From Bhargavaea cecembensis DSE10 (lineage in GTDB: Bacteria; Bacillota; Bacilli; Bacillales_A; Planococcaceae): a stretch of 50,986 bases of DNA. The notes under the pieces were generated by a model. The model was given only the letters and a program-made list of their open reading frames with translations. It was not told the DNA's origin and did not search any database. Position numbers and translations under genes: made by a program. Each line of letters opens with the position of its first letter. The first letter of the stretch is position 1. This document shows, piece by piece, positions 30,730 to 38,363 of the stretch. The stretch is taken from the NCBI RefSeq assembly GCF_000348905.1, contig NZ_AOFT01000019.1, forward strand, positions 1-50,986, read 5' to 3'.

Positions 30730-32109
30730 ATGCCATTAAATGAGCTGACACGGAGGCAGAAGCTGCTGGCCAGGATAAGGAACCAAAAGCTGACGCCTGC
30801 CCGTGTTCTTGTCATCTATTATTTCTTTGCAATTACAATCTCGGCCATTCTTCTTAATCTGCCCGGCGTACACCGGCCCGGAGTGGACATCAATTTCATC
30901 GACGGCCTGTTCACCGCAGTAAGCGCAGTGAGTGTGACCGGCCTGTCCGTCATTGATCTGAGCGCCACCTACACAACATTCGGTATCATCATGTTCATGG
31001 TGGTCCTCCACTTCGGAGGAATCGGCGTCATGTCGATCGGAACCTTTTTCTGGCTGCTGATCAGAAGAAGGATCGGCCTTCGGGAAAGACAGCTGATTAT
31101 GGTTGACCATAACCAATACAGCATGGCCGGAGCCGTTAAGCTGATCCGTGAAATCATGAAAATCATGATCCTCATCGAACTGGTCGGCGGAAGCATATTG
31201 ACTCTTTATTTCACGAAATACTATGAGTCATTCCGGGATGCCCTCCTGAATGGTATGTTCCATTCAGTAACAGCCACAACAAACGCCGGCTTCATGATCA
31301 GCAGCGAATCCATGTCCCCTTATTTTAATGATTACTTCGTCCAGCTTGTGACGATGGCGCTGATCGTGCTGGGGGCGATCGGCTTTCCGGTGCTGATCGA
31401 AGTCAAGCGGTTTCTGTCAAACAAGGAAGCGTCATTCCGGTTTTCTTTGTTTGCCAAAATCACCACGGCCACATTCGGTATTCTCCTGGCAGCGGGAACC
31501 CTGGTCATCCTTCTGATTGAATCTTTCCATTCGTTCAGGGGCATGCAGTGGCATGAGGCGCTTTTCGCGGCGATGTTCCATTCCGTCTCTGCCCGGTCGG
31601 GCGGGCTGACCACGATGGACATCACACAGTTCTCTGAGGCTACGGATGTATTCATCAGTTTCCTCATGTTCATCGGCGCTTCCCCGAGCTCGGTGGGCGG
31701 AGGGATCCGGACGACCACGTTCGCCATTGCAGTCCTGTTTCTCATCAACTTTGCAAGGGGCAAGGACATCATTCAGATTTTCGGAAGGGAAATAAAACTG
31801 GTCGATGTGTACCGGTCCTACGCGGTGATCCTTATCGCCGGCTTTCTCGTGCTCGTCTCGGTGATGGTCATGTCGATCACGGAAGATAACATTCCGCTTA
31901 CCGCCCTGGTTTTTGAGGTTACATCCGCATTCGGAACCTGCGGCATGTCGCTCGGGATCACGGAGGATCTGAGCGTTGTCGGCAAGACAATCCTCATGTT
32001 CCTCATGTTTGTGGGCAGGGTAGGGCTGATCTCATTCCTGTTCACATTGGGCGGCAAACCTCAAAAATTGAATTACCGATATCCGAAAGAGCGAGTCATC
32101 ATCGGCTGA
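30730..32109 (+). CDS. ktrD: KtrB/KtrD-type K+ uptake membrane subunit
   Basis: The 459-residue protein is a Trk/Ktr/HKT-family K+ channel-like subunit. The four pore-loop filter segments are visible as AVSAVSVTGLSV, SVTATTNAGFM, SVSARSGGLTT and VTSAFGTCGMS, each with the conserved Gly, and the intramembrane loop residues FIGASPSSVGGGIRTTTFA that gate the channel follow the third. Family members take up K+ (with Na+ dependence) and depend on a cytosolic RCK subunit (KtrA/KtrC), which is not encoded here. In B. subtilis ktrD is near sigI-rsgI and kinE, the same arrangement. K+ uptake of this kind is a target of cyclic di-AMP through the RCK subunit in studied species. Confidence 0.92.
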   Translation: MPLNELTRRQKLLARIRNQKLTPARVLVIYYFFAITISAILLNLPGVHRPGVDINFIDGLFTAVSAVSVTGLSVIDLSATYTTFGIIMFMVVLHFGGIGVMSIGTFFWLLIRRRIGLRERQLIMVDHNQYSMAGAVKLIREIMKIMILIELVGGSILTLYFTKYYESFRDALLNGMFHSVTATTNAGFMISSESMSPYFNDYFVQLVTMALIVLGAIGFPVLIEVKRFLSNKEASFRFSLFAKITTATFGILLAAGTLVILLIESFHSFRGMQWHEALFAAMFHSVSARSGGLTTMDITQFSEATDVFISFLMFIGASPSSVGGGIRTTTFAIAVLFLINFARGKDIIQIFGREIKLVDVYRSYAVILIAGFLVLVSVMVMSITEDNIPLTALVFEVTSAFGTCGMSLGITEDLSVVGKTILMFLMFVGRVGLISFLFTLGGKPQKLNYRYPKERVIIG

Positions 32110-32114
32110 ATCCT

Positions 32115-32145
32115 TCCGGCAGGGCATTTGTCCTGCCGGATATTT
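32115..32145 (+). terminator. Terminator after ktrD
   Basis: TCCGGCAGG (32115-32123) pairs with CCTGCCGGA (32132-32140) around an eight-base loop; the following tract is only partly T (TATTTAT). Confidence 0.7.
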
Positions 32146-32176
32146 ATGCGACACAATGAATATATTTATTGGGACC

Positions 32177-32221
32177 TTGACCTCCGTCTCCTAATATGAG
32201 TAAATAGTCTTATATTAGGAG
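32177..32221 (+). promoter_or_regulatory. kinE promoter region with a 10-bp dyad
   Basis: TTGACC (32177-32182) and TAAATA (32201-32206), 18 bases apart, make a plausible sigma-A promoter. An inverted repeat, CTCCTAATAT (32188-32197) and ATATTAGGAG (32212-32221), straddles the -10, one arm in the spacer and one at the start of transcription, as an operator would. Confidence 0.55.
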
Positions 32222-32326
32222 CGGTAAAAATATGGAATAATCAGAATTAAAACACAGAGATCATGCTTGCCGAAATCATGATCCTTAATTTTCTTTCATA
32301 TGCTAGTCCAAAACGGAGAAAGGCCG

Positions 32327-33766
32327 GTGTGGGACGTGCCAACGAAATCAATAATGGAAACACTCGACTTCCTGTTTGATGAAACAGATGACGCAATTGT
32401 CATGGTCAACCGGAATAACGAATGTCTGCGTTCTAATCCAAAGGCTGTCAAAACACTCGGTCTCTTCCCTGGAAGCATGATGGACAAGGTGCTCCAGAAT
32501 GGGCAGGAAGCCGGCTGGTCGACATTCATCAGCCAGGTGAATCCCGGCCGGAGGGTGACCTCGCGATTCGGTTTGGAGAATCCCGCCGGGAAGGCTTTTC
32601 CGGACATCGAAGTGATCGGGACGGTCTTCAGGCATTCCAATGATGTCATCCTGCGTTTTAAGCTTGGGGAACCGGCAGGCGGAGATCACGGGGGAACACA
32701 AGCCTACCAGAGCATCTTCCGCCATGAGGTGAACTGCTATCTGGTATTCGGGAAAGACGGAACCATCCGTGATGTCAATGATCGGATTCGGCACTTCTAT
32801 GGCCTTCAACCGGATGAGCTGATCGGGCGCCCTCATACAGAATTGCTTCATATTGGCCTGAGCGATGAAGAGTTCCAGCTTGTGAAGCAGGGTCTCGAGA
32901 AAAACGGACAAGCTGAATTCAAGCACCATTTTGTAACCAATGACGGGGAAGAGCGGTTCTACCACGTTTTTGTCTACTTTGAACAGCATGAAGAGTTCAT
33001 CGTCGCGACGGTCCGTGACGATACGGAAAAAGTCTTTCTGAAGCGCCAGATGGAACATAGCGGATCCCTTTCTGCAATCGGACAGCTGGCAGCAAGCATC
33101 GCCCATGAGCTGAAAAATGCCATGACCTCCGTCAGGGGATTTACAGAGCTGCTGAAACTGTCCGCCGAAGGGGACTCGGTCCGGTATGTAAATGTGATTG
33201 ACAGTGAAATGGACAGAATGGAATCGCTAATGGCTGAGTTCCTGACTCTTTCAAAACCGACGGATCAGGAGGATGAGGTGTTCGACCTTGATAAATCCCT
33301 GAGTGACGTGGTGACGGTGATGGATCCGCAGGCGACCATGAGGAATATTGCCATCTTCCTGGACAACCAGGTAGGGGGACCTGTCCTTGTAAAAGGAAAA
33401 AAACACCGCATGAAACAAGCCTTTATCAACTTGATCAAGAATGCGCTTGAGGCCTCCGGAGAAGGGACGACACTGATTGTCTCCCTTGAGCATTATGACG
33501 ACGGGCATATTGTCGTCGCGTTCGGCGATGAGGGCAGCGGGATGACCGATCTTCAGATCAAACAGGTCTTTCTTCCGTTCTTCACGACCAAGCGGGAAGG
33601 GACAGGCCTGGGGTTGCCGTTCGTCCTCGAGACGGCGGAGTCGATGGGCGGCCATCTGTTCGTCAAATCGGAGCTTGGCAAGGGGACGCGGATCGAGCTG
33701 CTTCTTCCTGTCCATGATAGGCCTAACGTCCAGACCGATGCCGATGGGGCCATCCTCATTTCCTAG
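32327..33766 (+). CDS. kinE: PAS-domain sensor histidine kinase, KinE-like
   Basis: The 479-residue protein has no membrane segment. Two PAS-like domains (about 8-100, MVNRNNECLRSNPKAVKTLG; and about 120-235, LVFGKDGTIRDVNDRIRHFYGLQPDELIGRPHTELL) precede the kinase core. The phosphoacceptor is His260 in SIAHELKNAMTSVRGFTELLK; the N box is NLIKNALEASGEG, and the ATP lid has FGDEGSGM and REGTGLGLPFVLETAESMGG. This is the layout of sporulation kinases that feed the Spo0F phosphorelay. No response regulator is adjacent, and the position after ktrD matches B. subtilis kinE. The usual RNPLT after the His box reads KNAMT. GTG 32327 is preferred (GGAG 8 bases upstream) over ATG 32300. Confidence 0.82.
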   Translation: MWDVPTKSIMETLDFLFDETDDAIVMVNRNNECLRSNPKAVKTLGLFPGSMMDKVLQNGQEAGWSTFISQVNPGRRVTSRFGLENPAGKAFPDIEVIGTVFRHSNDVILRFKLGEPAGGDHGGTQAYQSIFRHEVNCYLVFGKDGTIRDVNDRIRHFYGLQPDELIGRPHTELLHIGLSDEEFQLVKQGLEKNGQAEFKHHFVTNDGEERFYHVFVYFEQHEEFIVATVRDDTEKVFLKRQMEHSGSLSAIGQLAASIAHELKNAMTSVRGFTELLKLSAEGDSVRYVNVIDSEMDRMESLMAEFLTLSKPTDQEDEVFDLDKSLSDVVTVMDPQATMRNIAIFLDNQVGGPVLVKGKKHRMKQAFINLIKNALEASGEGTTLIVSLEHYDDGHIVVAFGDEGSGMTDLQIKQVFLPFFTTKREGTGLGLPFVLETAESMGGHLFVKSELGKGTRIELLLPVHDRPNVQTDADGAILIS

Positions 33767-33784
33767 GCGCCGGCTGACCCGGTT

Positions 33785-33814
33785 TTGACACATTTCGGAA
33801 TGGCATCCTATAAT
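33785..33814 (+). promoter_or_regulatory. Consensus sigma-A promoter of mhqR
   Basis: TTGACA (33785-33790) and TATAAT (33809-33814), both perfect, are 18 bases apart, 34 bases upstream of the ATG. Confidence 0.9.
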
Positions 33815-33848
33815 GAATTGATCAGTAACATCGGCAGGGGATGAAAGT

Positions 33849-34295
33849 ATGCAGGAAAACGGCAGTGAACAATCATTGAAATTATTTGTGGTTCTTTCGA
33901 GGGCACATAAAGTGATCTCTGAAAAAGCCAACAGGCTTTTTGCGGAATACGGGCTGAATCCGACAGAGTTTGCGGTGCTCGAGCTCCTTTACCATAGGGG
34001 CAGACAGCCGATCCAGAAAATAGGCAGCAAAATATTGCTTGCGAGCGGATCGATGACTTATGTCATCGACAAATTGCAGAAGAGGGGCTACCTCGAACGG
34101 ACCATCTGCGAAACCGACCGGCGGGTCACATTCGTCGACATCACAGCGGAAGGCAGGGGACTATTGGATAAGATTTTCCCTGTCCATGAGGAGAGTCTCC
34201 ACGAATTGATGGGGGCGCTCAGCCCGGAAGAAAAAGAGACGGCAATCGAACTGTTAAAAAAACTCGGACTCTCGATCAAGGATCTTTCCAAGTGA
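33849..34295 (+). CDS. mhqR: MarR family repressor, MhqR-like
   Basis: The 148-residue winged-helix protein matches MhqR (YkvE), a repressor of quinone/azo-compound detoxification genes in B. subtilis. The family block GLNPTEFAVLELLYHRGRQPIQKIG leads into the recognition helix LLASGSMTYVIDKLQKRGYLER and the wing ICETDRRVTFVDITAEG. There are no quinone dioxygenase or azoreductase genes nearby, so its targets must lie elsewhere. It is monocistronic with its own strong promoter and terminator. Confidence 0.88.
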   Translation: MQENGSEQSLKLFVVLSRAHKVISEKANRLFAEYGLNPTEFAVLELLYHRGRQPIQKIGSKILLASGSMTYVIDKLQKRGYLERTICETDRRVTFVDITAEGRGLLDKIFPVHEESLHELMGALSPEEKETAIELLKKLGLSIKDLSK

Positions 34296-34308
34296 ACACA
34301 AGTAAAAG

Positions 34309-34336
34309 AAAAAAGACCGGTTGCCCGGTCTTTTTT
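34309..34336. terminator. Bidirectional terminator between mhqR and lipoprotein genes
   Basis: AAAAAAGACCGG (34309-34320) pairs with CCGGTCTTTTTT (34325-34336) around a four-base loop. Confidence 0.92.
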
Positions 34337-34347
34337 CATTCGCCAAT

Positions 34348-35109
34348 TTATTTTTGTCCGATTGTCGATCCCATGGTGAGAAGGGCATCGGTCTGGTCGG
34401 CTTCCGGCTTGTCGAAGACGGTCAGGCGCACGGTCATGCCGTCCTTTACAAAGACCGCTCCGGTCGTGAGGCCCTCCTCGGTTTCAAGCTGCCTGATGAC
34501 CAGATCATCAATACCGGACGATCCCGCAAGGCTGTACTCTCCGGAAACGTCAGCCGCCTCTCCGCCGTCATACTCCAGTGAGCCGATCATCTGCTCGGTG
34601 AGCATCGTGTAGTCTGCGTCGGCACCGAACGTTTCGATCCTCATGAAGACCTGCTCGTCCTCGTTCCAGTAAAGAACATCCTTGTTCGGCTCTTCCGAAG
34701 TGAGCTGATAGCCGTCCAGCACGTAGATGGAATAGTCCATCTCGTCACTTTCCGTCAGCATCGCCTGGCCGGCCTGTTCGCTGCCGCCGGACTGATAGGT
34801 CAGTTCCCGCTCAGGGCCGCGTTCTTCCTGCTGACCGGCGACTTCCTGCTGACCGGCGACTTCCTGCTGGTCTTCTGCGGCTTCATCATCAGGAGCCTGG
34901 CCTGCAGTTTCTTCTTCGCCGGTTCCGGTACCTTCATCGGAACTTTCATTAGTTTCGGAAGTGTCGGCCTCCTGGTTCTGATCTGCCGCTTCCTCCTGTT
35001 CCATCTCGGTATCACCATTGTTGCCAGCCTCATCTTCGGCTGTGCCGCATGCGGCCAGCATAAGAACGGCGGCCGCCGAGAGGGATGCATGTTTCCATTT
35101 GCGTTGCAT
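34348..35109 (-). CDS. Acidic hypothetical lipoprotein
   Basis: I do not recognise this 253-residue protein. It has a signal peptide and lipobox (VLMLAACG), then a low-complexity acidic linker of about 80 residues rich in Glu, Asp, Gln and Thr that includes the repeat QQEVAG. A folded C-terminal domain follows from about residue 120 (DYSIYVLDGYQLTSEEPNKDVLYWNEDEQVFMRIETFG ... TTGAVFVKDGMTVRLTVFDK). The domain looks like a small alpha/beta unit of the kind found in other cell-surface lipoproteins of Bacillales. AAGGAGG precedes the start by 11 bases, and ykvS lies 83 bases upstream on the same strand, so cotranscription is possible. Confidence 0.85.
   Translation of the reverse strand: MQRKWKHASLSAAAVLMLAACGTAEDEAGNNGDTEMEQEEAADQNQEADTSETNESSDEGTGTGEEETAGQAPDDEAAEDQQEVAGQQEVAGQQEERGPERELTYQSGGSEQAGQAMLTESDEMDYSIYVLDGYQLTSEEPNKDVLYWNEDEQVFMRIETFGADADYTMLTEQMIGSLEYDGGEAADVSGEYSLAGSSGIDDLVIRQLETEEGLTTGAVFVKDGMTVRLTVFDKPEADQTDALLTMGSTIGQK
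34825..34869. repeat. 18-bp tandem repeat in the lipoprotein linker
   Basis: TTCCTGCTGACCGGCGAC occurs at 34825-34842 and 34843-34860 without change, with a partial third copy to 34869. In frame it codes the QQEVAG units of the linker. Confidence 0.9.
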
Positions 35110-35192
35110 GATTGCAGATGCCTCCTTGTCTGTTCTCTGTAAACCGGGCTGTCCGTAAAATCTGTCCGAATGATCGGTCGGTATGTATCGGA

Positions 35193-35381
35193 TCAGTCGT
35201 TGGTGCCGTACAATATTTTATAGCGTTTATGGTTGACCACGGTTTTTTCTTCCACGTCGAGCTGCTTAAAGTTTTCCATGAACGTCAGGTCGACGATGAC
35301 CGAGTTTTCATTGACCTTCTCCACTATACCCTGGAGTCCGTCTTTAAACTCGATGATGTTTCCCACTTCGGCAATTTTCAT
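35193..35381 (-). CDS. ykvS: DUF2187 family protein YkvS
   Basis: The 62-residue protein matches YkvS (DUF2187). Nearly all of the short conserved domain is present: VGNIIEFKDGLQGIVEKVNENSVIVDLT followed by EEKTVVNHKRYKIL, predicted as a small KOW/SH3-like beta barrel. Function is not known. An AAGGGG ribosome site precedes the ATG by eight bases. The upstream gene on the other strand is the Spo0E-like phosphatase; downstream on this strand is the acidic lipoprotein. Confidence 0.92.
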   Translation of the reverse strand: MKIAEVGNIIEFKDGLQGIVEKVNENSVIVDLTFMENFKQLDVEEKTVVNHKRYKILYGTND

Positions 35382-35491
35382 CCATATCGCCCCTTCCGGT
35401 TGATTACCTAACAGTTTGCCTTATATTCTCTTTTGAGTAAAGAATTTTTAGCAGTTTTTGTGACGATACTGTCCTGGTAAGGGAGGCTTCT

Positions 35492-35698
35492 ATGAAACAG
35501 TCCAGAGATGAGCAGATTGAGATGTTGAGGGAGAGGATGGCCCTCAGTGCAAAGGAGAAGGGGCGGGGACATCCGGAAACAATAGGGCTGAGCCGGCAGC
35601 TGGATGAACTGCTGAACCGCTATGCCTCCGAGCGGGCAGGAATGTCCGGGCCGGAAAAAAGGAATCTTTCGGAGAAAATGAAAAAAATGATTTTCTGA
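35492..35698 (+). CDS. Spo0E-like aspartyl-phosphate phosphatase
   Basis: The 68-residue helical protein matches the Spo0E family, phosphatases that remove phosphate from Spo0A~P and so hold back sporulation. The first helix is EQIEMLRERMALSAKEKG, and the signature at the start of the second is HPETIGLSRQLDELLNRY (family pattern SQ-LD-LI-Y, here SRQLDELLNRY). The Lys/Met-rich C-terminus (KRNLSEKMKKMIF) is short. AAGGGAGGC precedes the ATG. It is opposite ykvS and monocistronic, with a terminator at 35769. Which of the several Spo0E paralogues it corresponds to cannot be told. Confidence 0.8.
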   Translation: MKQSRDEQIEMLRERMALSAKEKGRGHPETIGLSRQLDELLNRYASERAGMSGPEKRNLSEKMKKMIF

Positions 35699-35768
35699 TG
35701 TTTAGACTGACCAAAATCAGGATATATTACTTTTGAACACAGCAACATTCTCATTTCCCCCTTTACTT

Positions 35769-35800
35769 GGACGGACCGCGATGCGGACCGTCCCTTTTTT
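35769..35800 (+). terminator. Terminator after the Spo0E-like gene
   Basis: GGACGG-A-CCGC pairs with GCGG-A-CCGTCC (35769-35793, one A-A mismatch) and six Ts follow (35795-35800). Confidence 0.88.
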
Positions 35801-35854
35801 GCGTTCGCTCAGTGAATCCGTTTGCTACAATAGAGGAAACGAATGGGGGGATGA

Positions 35855-36724
35855 ATGGTGGAAATGAAAAAAATCGCATTTATCGGATCCGGGGTGATGG
35901 GGGGGCCGATGGCAGGCCATCTGATGGAAGCCGGTCACAGCCTGACCGTGTATACGAGAACGCGGGAGAAAGCTGAGGCCCTCGTCGGAAAGGGCGCAAA
36001 GTGGGCCTCCAGTCCGTCGGAAGCGGCTGATGGAGCGGATGTCATCATGACAATGGTCGGCTATCCACATGACGTGGAGGAGGTTTATTTCGGGGAGCAG
36101 GGAATTTTCCGTACGGTGCGGAGCGGGGCCATTCTCATCGATTTCACGACTTCATCGCCGAAGCTCGCAGTACGCATTGCAGAGGAAGCCGGATCAAAAG
36201 GATGCATGGCCATCGATGCACCGGTTTCGGGAGGCGATGTCGGTGCACGGAATGCGACGCTGTCCATCATGTGCGGAGGGCCGGAGGAAGCGTTCCGCGA
36301 GATTCTGCCTCTTCTGGAAGCGGTCGGACAAAACATTGTTCATCACGGGCCGGCCGGTTCCGGGCAGCATGTGAAAATGTCCAATCAGGTCGTCATCGCC
36401 ACAAGCATGATCGGTGTCTGTGAGTCGCTCGCCTATGCTGTAAAAGCAGGGCTTGATCCCGAGCGTGTGCTTAAGTCGATTTCAGCCGGCGCGGCGGGCT
36501 CCTGGACGCTCAGCAATCTGGCGCCGCGTATGCTGAAGGGAAACTTTGAACCGGGATTCTATATTAAGCATTTCCTTAAGGATCTCCGCATCGCCCTGGA
36601 CGAATCAAATGCGATGGGGCTCGAGCTGCCGGGTGTCGCACTCGCAGAGCGGATGTACTCGGCACTTGCCGAAACAGGATCTGAAGATGAGGGGACACAG
36701 GCCCTGTACAAGCTTTATCAGTAA
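35855..36724 (+). CDS. ykwC: NAD(P)-binding beta-hydroxyacid dehydrogenase YkwC
   Basis: The 289-residue protein belongs to the 3-hydroxyisobutyrate/6-phosphogluconate dehydrogenase superfamily and matches YkwC. The dinucleotide loop is FIGSGVMGGPMAGHLMEAGH, the substrate loop is MAIDAPVSGGDVGARNATLSIMCGG, and the catalytic Lys lies in GSGQHVKMSNQVVIA. It would oxidise a beta-hydroxyacid with NAD(P)+; the true substrate is unknown. ATG 35855 follows GGGGGG; the in-frame ATG at 35864 is a possible alternative. Confidence 0.92.
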   Translation: MVEMKKIAFIGSGVMGGPMAGHLMEAGHSLTVYTRTREKAEALVGKGAKWASSPSEAADGADVIMTMVGYPHDVEEVYFGEQGIFRTVRSGAILIDFTTSSPKLAVRIAEEAGSKGCMAIDAPVSGGDVGARNATLSIMCGGPEEAFREILPLLEAVGQNIVHHGPAGSGQHVKMSNQVVIATSMIGVCESLAYAVKAGLDPERVLKSISAGAAGSWTLSNLAPRMLKGNFEPGFYIKHFLKDLRIALDESNAMGLELPGVALAERMYSALAETGSEDEGTQALYKLYQ

Positions 36725-36732
36725 AGCACGGC

Positions 36733-37257
36733 TCACTGATCAAACCAGGACCGGTGCCGCGAAGGCGCCGGTTTCTGATTTCGCCGGTTTCCGGCAGACG
36801 GAGATTTTTTCTGTTCATGCTTTCCGGGAATGTTTCGTGGCGGCGCATTGCGTGACAGGCCTTCAGGAAATGGCCGCCCGGAATCCCCGGGTTTGAGCCC
36901 GGTATAGTCCTGGAGAATTTGCTTGGCTGCTTTTAGCCCAAGACGGACCTTCGGGTTCCGGTAGTCCGGATCCGGTTCACCGAGATGGGGGAGCGCCTTC
37001 ATTTCTTCCCGTGTCGGGGGCAGGTGGAAATGAAATTCCCCGCAGGTGATGAGGACCGCCGACTGTCTCCTGCTGAACTTCGGGTTCGGGACGGACTGGA
37101 GCCCGACTTTTTCTGCAAGGCCGTTTTCCATCATCTTATCAAGTGCCGCCTTTTTCAGTTTATATAGAAATTCATTGTCGGGTGCCGTCTTGGCATGCTT
37201 GTTGATGATATAAATGGCGCCGGCCAGCTGCTCCCGGTTATTCGGACTGTGGTCCAT
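36733..37257 (-). CDS. ykyB: YkyB family protein, unknown function
   Basis: The 174-residue protein matches YkyB. The conserved body is AIYIINKHAKTAPDNEFLYKLKKAALDKMMENG, KVGLQSVPNPKFSRRQSAVLITCGEFHFHLPPTREE and LPHLGEPDPDYRNPK, followed by a longer basic C-terminal tail (GLSRNAPPRNIPGKHEQKKSPS...) that relatives lack or have shorter. The tail overlaps DNA which also forms a hairpin at 36750-36772, probably the terminator of the convergent ykwC gene. Function is unknown. It is in the ykyB-ykuL-ccpC neighbourhood as in B. subtilis. Confidence 0.9.
   Translation of the reverse strand: MDHSPNNREQLAGAIYIINKHAKTAPDNEFLYKLKKAALDKMMENGLAEKVGLQSVPNPKFSRRQSAVLITCGEFHFHLPPTREEMKALPHLGEPDPDYRNPKVRLGLKAAKQILQDYTGLKPGDSGRPFPEGLSRNAPPRNIPGKHEQKKSPSAGNRRNQKPAPSRHRSWFDQ
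36750..36772 (+). terminator. Probable ykwC terminator inside the end of ykyB
   Basis: ACCGGTGCC (36750-36758) pairs with GGCGCCGGT (36764-36772) with one G-T pair around a five-base loop; a T-rich TTTCTGATTTC follows. Confidence 0.5.
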
Positions 37258-37384
37258 CCCGTTCTCCTCCGTTCTTTTGCTTGATTTGCATCCATCCTAC
37301 CATGTCCGCACCGGATTTCACAGAAGCGGAATGAATCAGCAGAAAATCGGACAGGTTAACGGAAAACGGGAAGGAGGAAACGGG

Positions 37385-37615
37385 ATGGATATCTGGTTGT
37401 GGCCGACGATTGCGGTCTCGCTGCTGATTCTTGCCATCGGACTCGCTTCATTCAGGAGGTTGGACCGGACCGTGGCGGAAACGGAAAATGGCGAAGACAG
37501 GATTGCGGAAGAGGTCATGGACCATCCGTTTACGCTAAATCCGATCCTGATCGTCATCGCCGTGGCGGCAGTATTTATCGGGATGGTCATTGCTTATTAT
37601 GCAGTGACATACTGA
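37385..37615 (+). CDS. Small two-TM membrane protein, unknown
   Basis: I do not recognise this 76-residue protein. It has two predicted membrane helices (about 2-22, IWLWPTIAVSLLILAIGLASF; and 53-75, PILIVIAVAAVFIGMVIAYYAV) joined by a charged loop with five Glu/Asp. The start is set by AAGGAGG upstream of ATG 37385; longer readings run into ykyB's promoter region. A strong terminator follows, so the gene is a single unit between ykyB and darB. Confidence 0.8.
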   Translation: MDIWLWPTIAVSLLILAIGLASFRRLDRTVAETENGEDRIAEEVMDHPFTLNPILIVIAVAAVFIGMVIAYYAVTY

Positions 37616-37623
37616 ACCTTCAT

Positions 37624-37666
37624 ACAGGATGTCCGGGAGCGGTTGAGTCCCGGGCATCCTGTTTTT
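37624..37666 (+). terminator. Terminator after the two-TM protein
   Basis: ACAGGATG-T-CCGGG pairs with CCCGG-G-CATCCTGT (37624-37661) and five Ts follow. Confidence 0.92.
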
Positions 37667-37751
37667 GTAAGCTCGTCAGCCGGATGCGGGTTATGATATG
37701 ATGGAGACGGGGAAACCAAAAATTGAAGGTTGACAAAGGGGTCGGATCCTA

Positions 37752-38195
37752 ATGATTTCCGTTAACAACACAGAGTTTCTTCATGAGCCCATCCGCGACC
37801 ATGTCATCTCATCCGAAAAAGTAGCCCATGTCCAGGTCGGCAACAATGCCGAGCATGCGCTCCTTGTGCTGACGAAGACGGGCTATTCGGCAATTCCGGT
37901 ACTGGATCATGAATACCGGCTGAGAGGCCTGCTCAGCATGGGGATGATCACCGAATCGATCCTCGGTCTGGAGCGGATTGAATACGAGCGGCTGTCCGAT
38001 ATGAAAGTCGATGAATTGATGCAGACGGATCTTCCGATTGTGGGGATCGACACAGAATTCAGAAGGGTGTTCGATCTGTTGATCAACCATCCATTCCTGT
38101 GCGTGGAAGACGAAGAAGGCATGTTTGCCGGAATCATGACACGCCGTGTTCTGATGAAGAAACTGAAAAAAGCGGTCTATACGATGCCGCGCTGA
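37752..38195 (+). CDS. darB: Cyclic di-AMP-binding CBS protein DarB (YkuL)
   Basis: The 147-residue protein consists of two CBS motifs, VQVGNNAEHALLVLTKTGYSAIPVLDHEYRLRGLLSM and VGIDTEFRRVFDLLINHPFLCVEDEEGMFAGIMTRRVLMK, and matches DarB. In B. subtilis, apo-DarB stimulates (p)ppGpp synthesis by Rel and pyruvate carboxylase, and cyclic di-AMP binding stops both. AAGGGG precedes the ATG. A terminator at 38201 separates it from ccpC, although both are adjacent in B. subtilis too. Confidence 0.92.
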   Translation: MISVNNTEFLHEPIRDHVISSEKVAHVQVGNNAEHALLVLTKTGYSAIPVLDHEYRLRGLLSMGMITESILGLERIEYERLSDMKVDELMQTDLPIVGIDTEFRRVFDLLINHPFLCVEDEEGMFAGIMTRRVLMKKLKKAVYTMPR

Positions 38196-38200
38196 TCAGT

Positions 38201-38231
38201 CGGTTCCGGATCTGTCCGGAGCCGTTTTTTT
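38201..38231 (+). terminator. Terminator after darB
   Basis: CGGTTCCGG (38201-38209) pairs with CCGGAGCCG (38216-38224, one G-T pair) and seven Ts follow. Confidence 0.92.
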
Positions 38232-38363
38232 ATGTTCCGGATTTTCCCGATGCCAAACAAAAGAAGTTCATCATTCGTCAGGCGGACGGAGGTGCCCGGA
38301 TGGAAAAGGGGAATAGAAGAGTATCCCGGAATTTGTCCGGTTTACAGGAAGGATTGAAGACCG

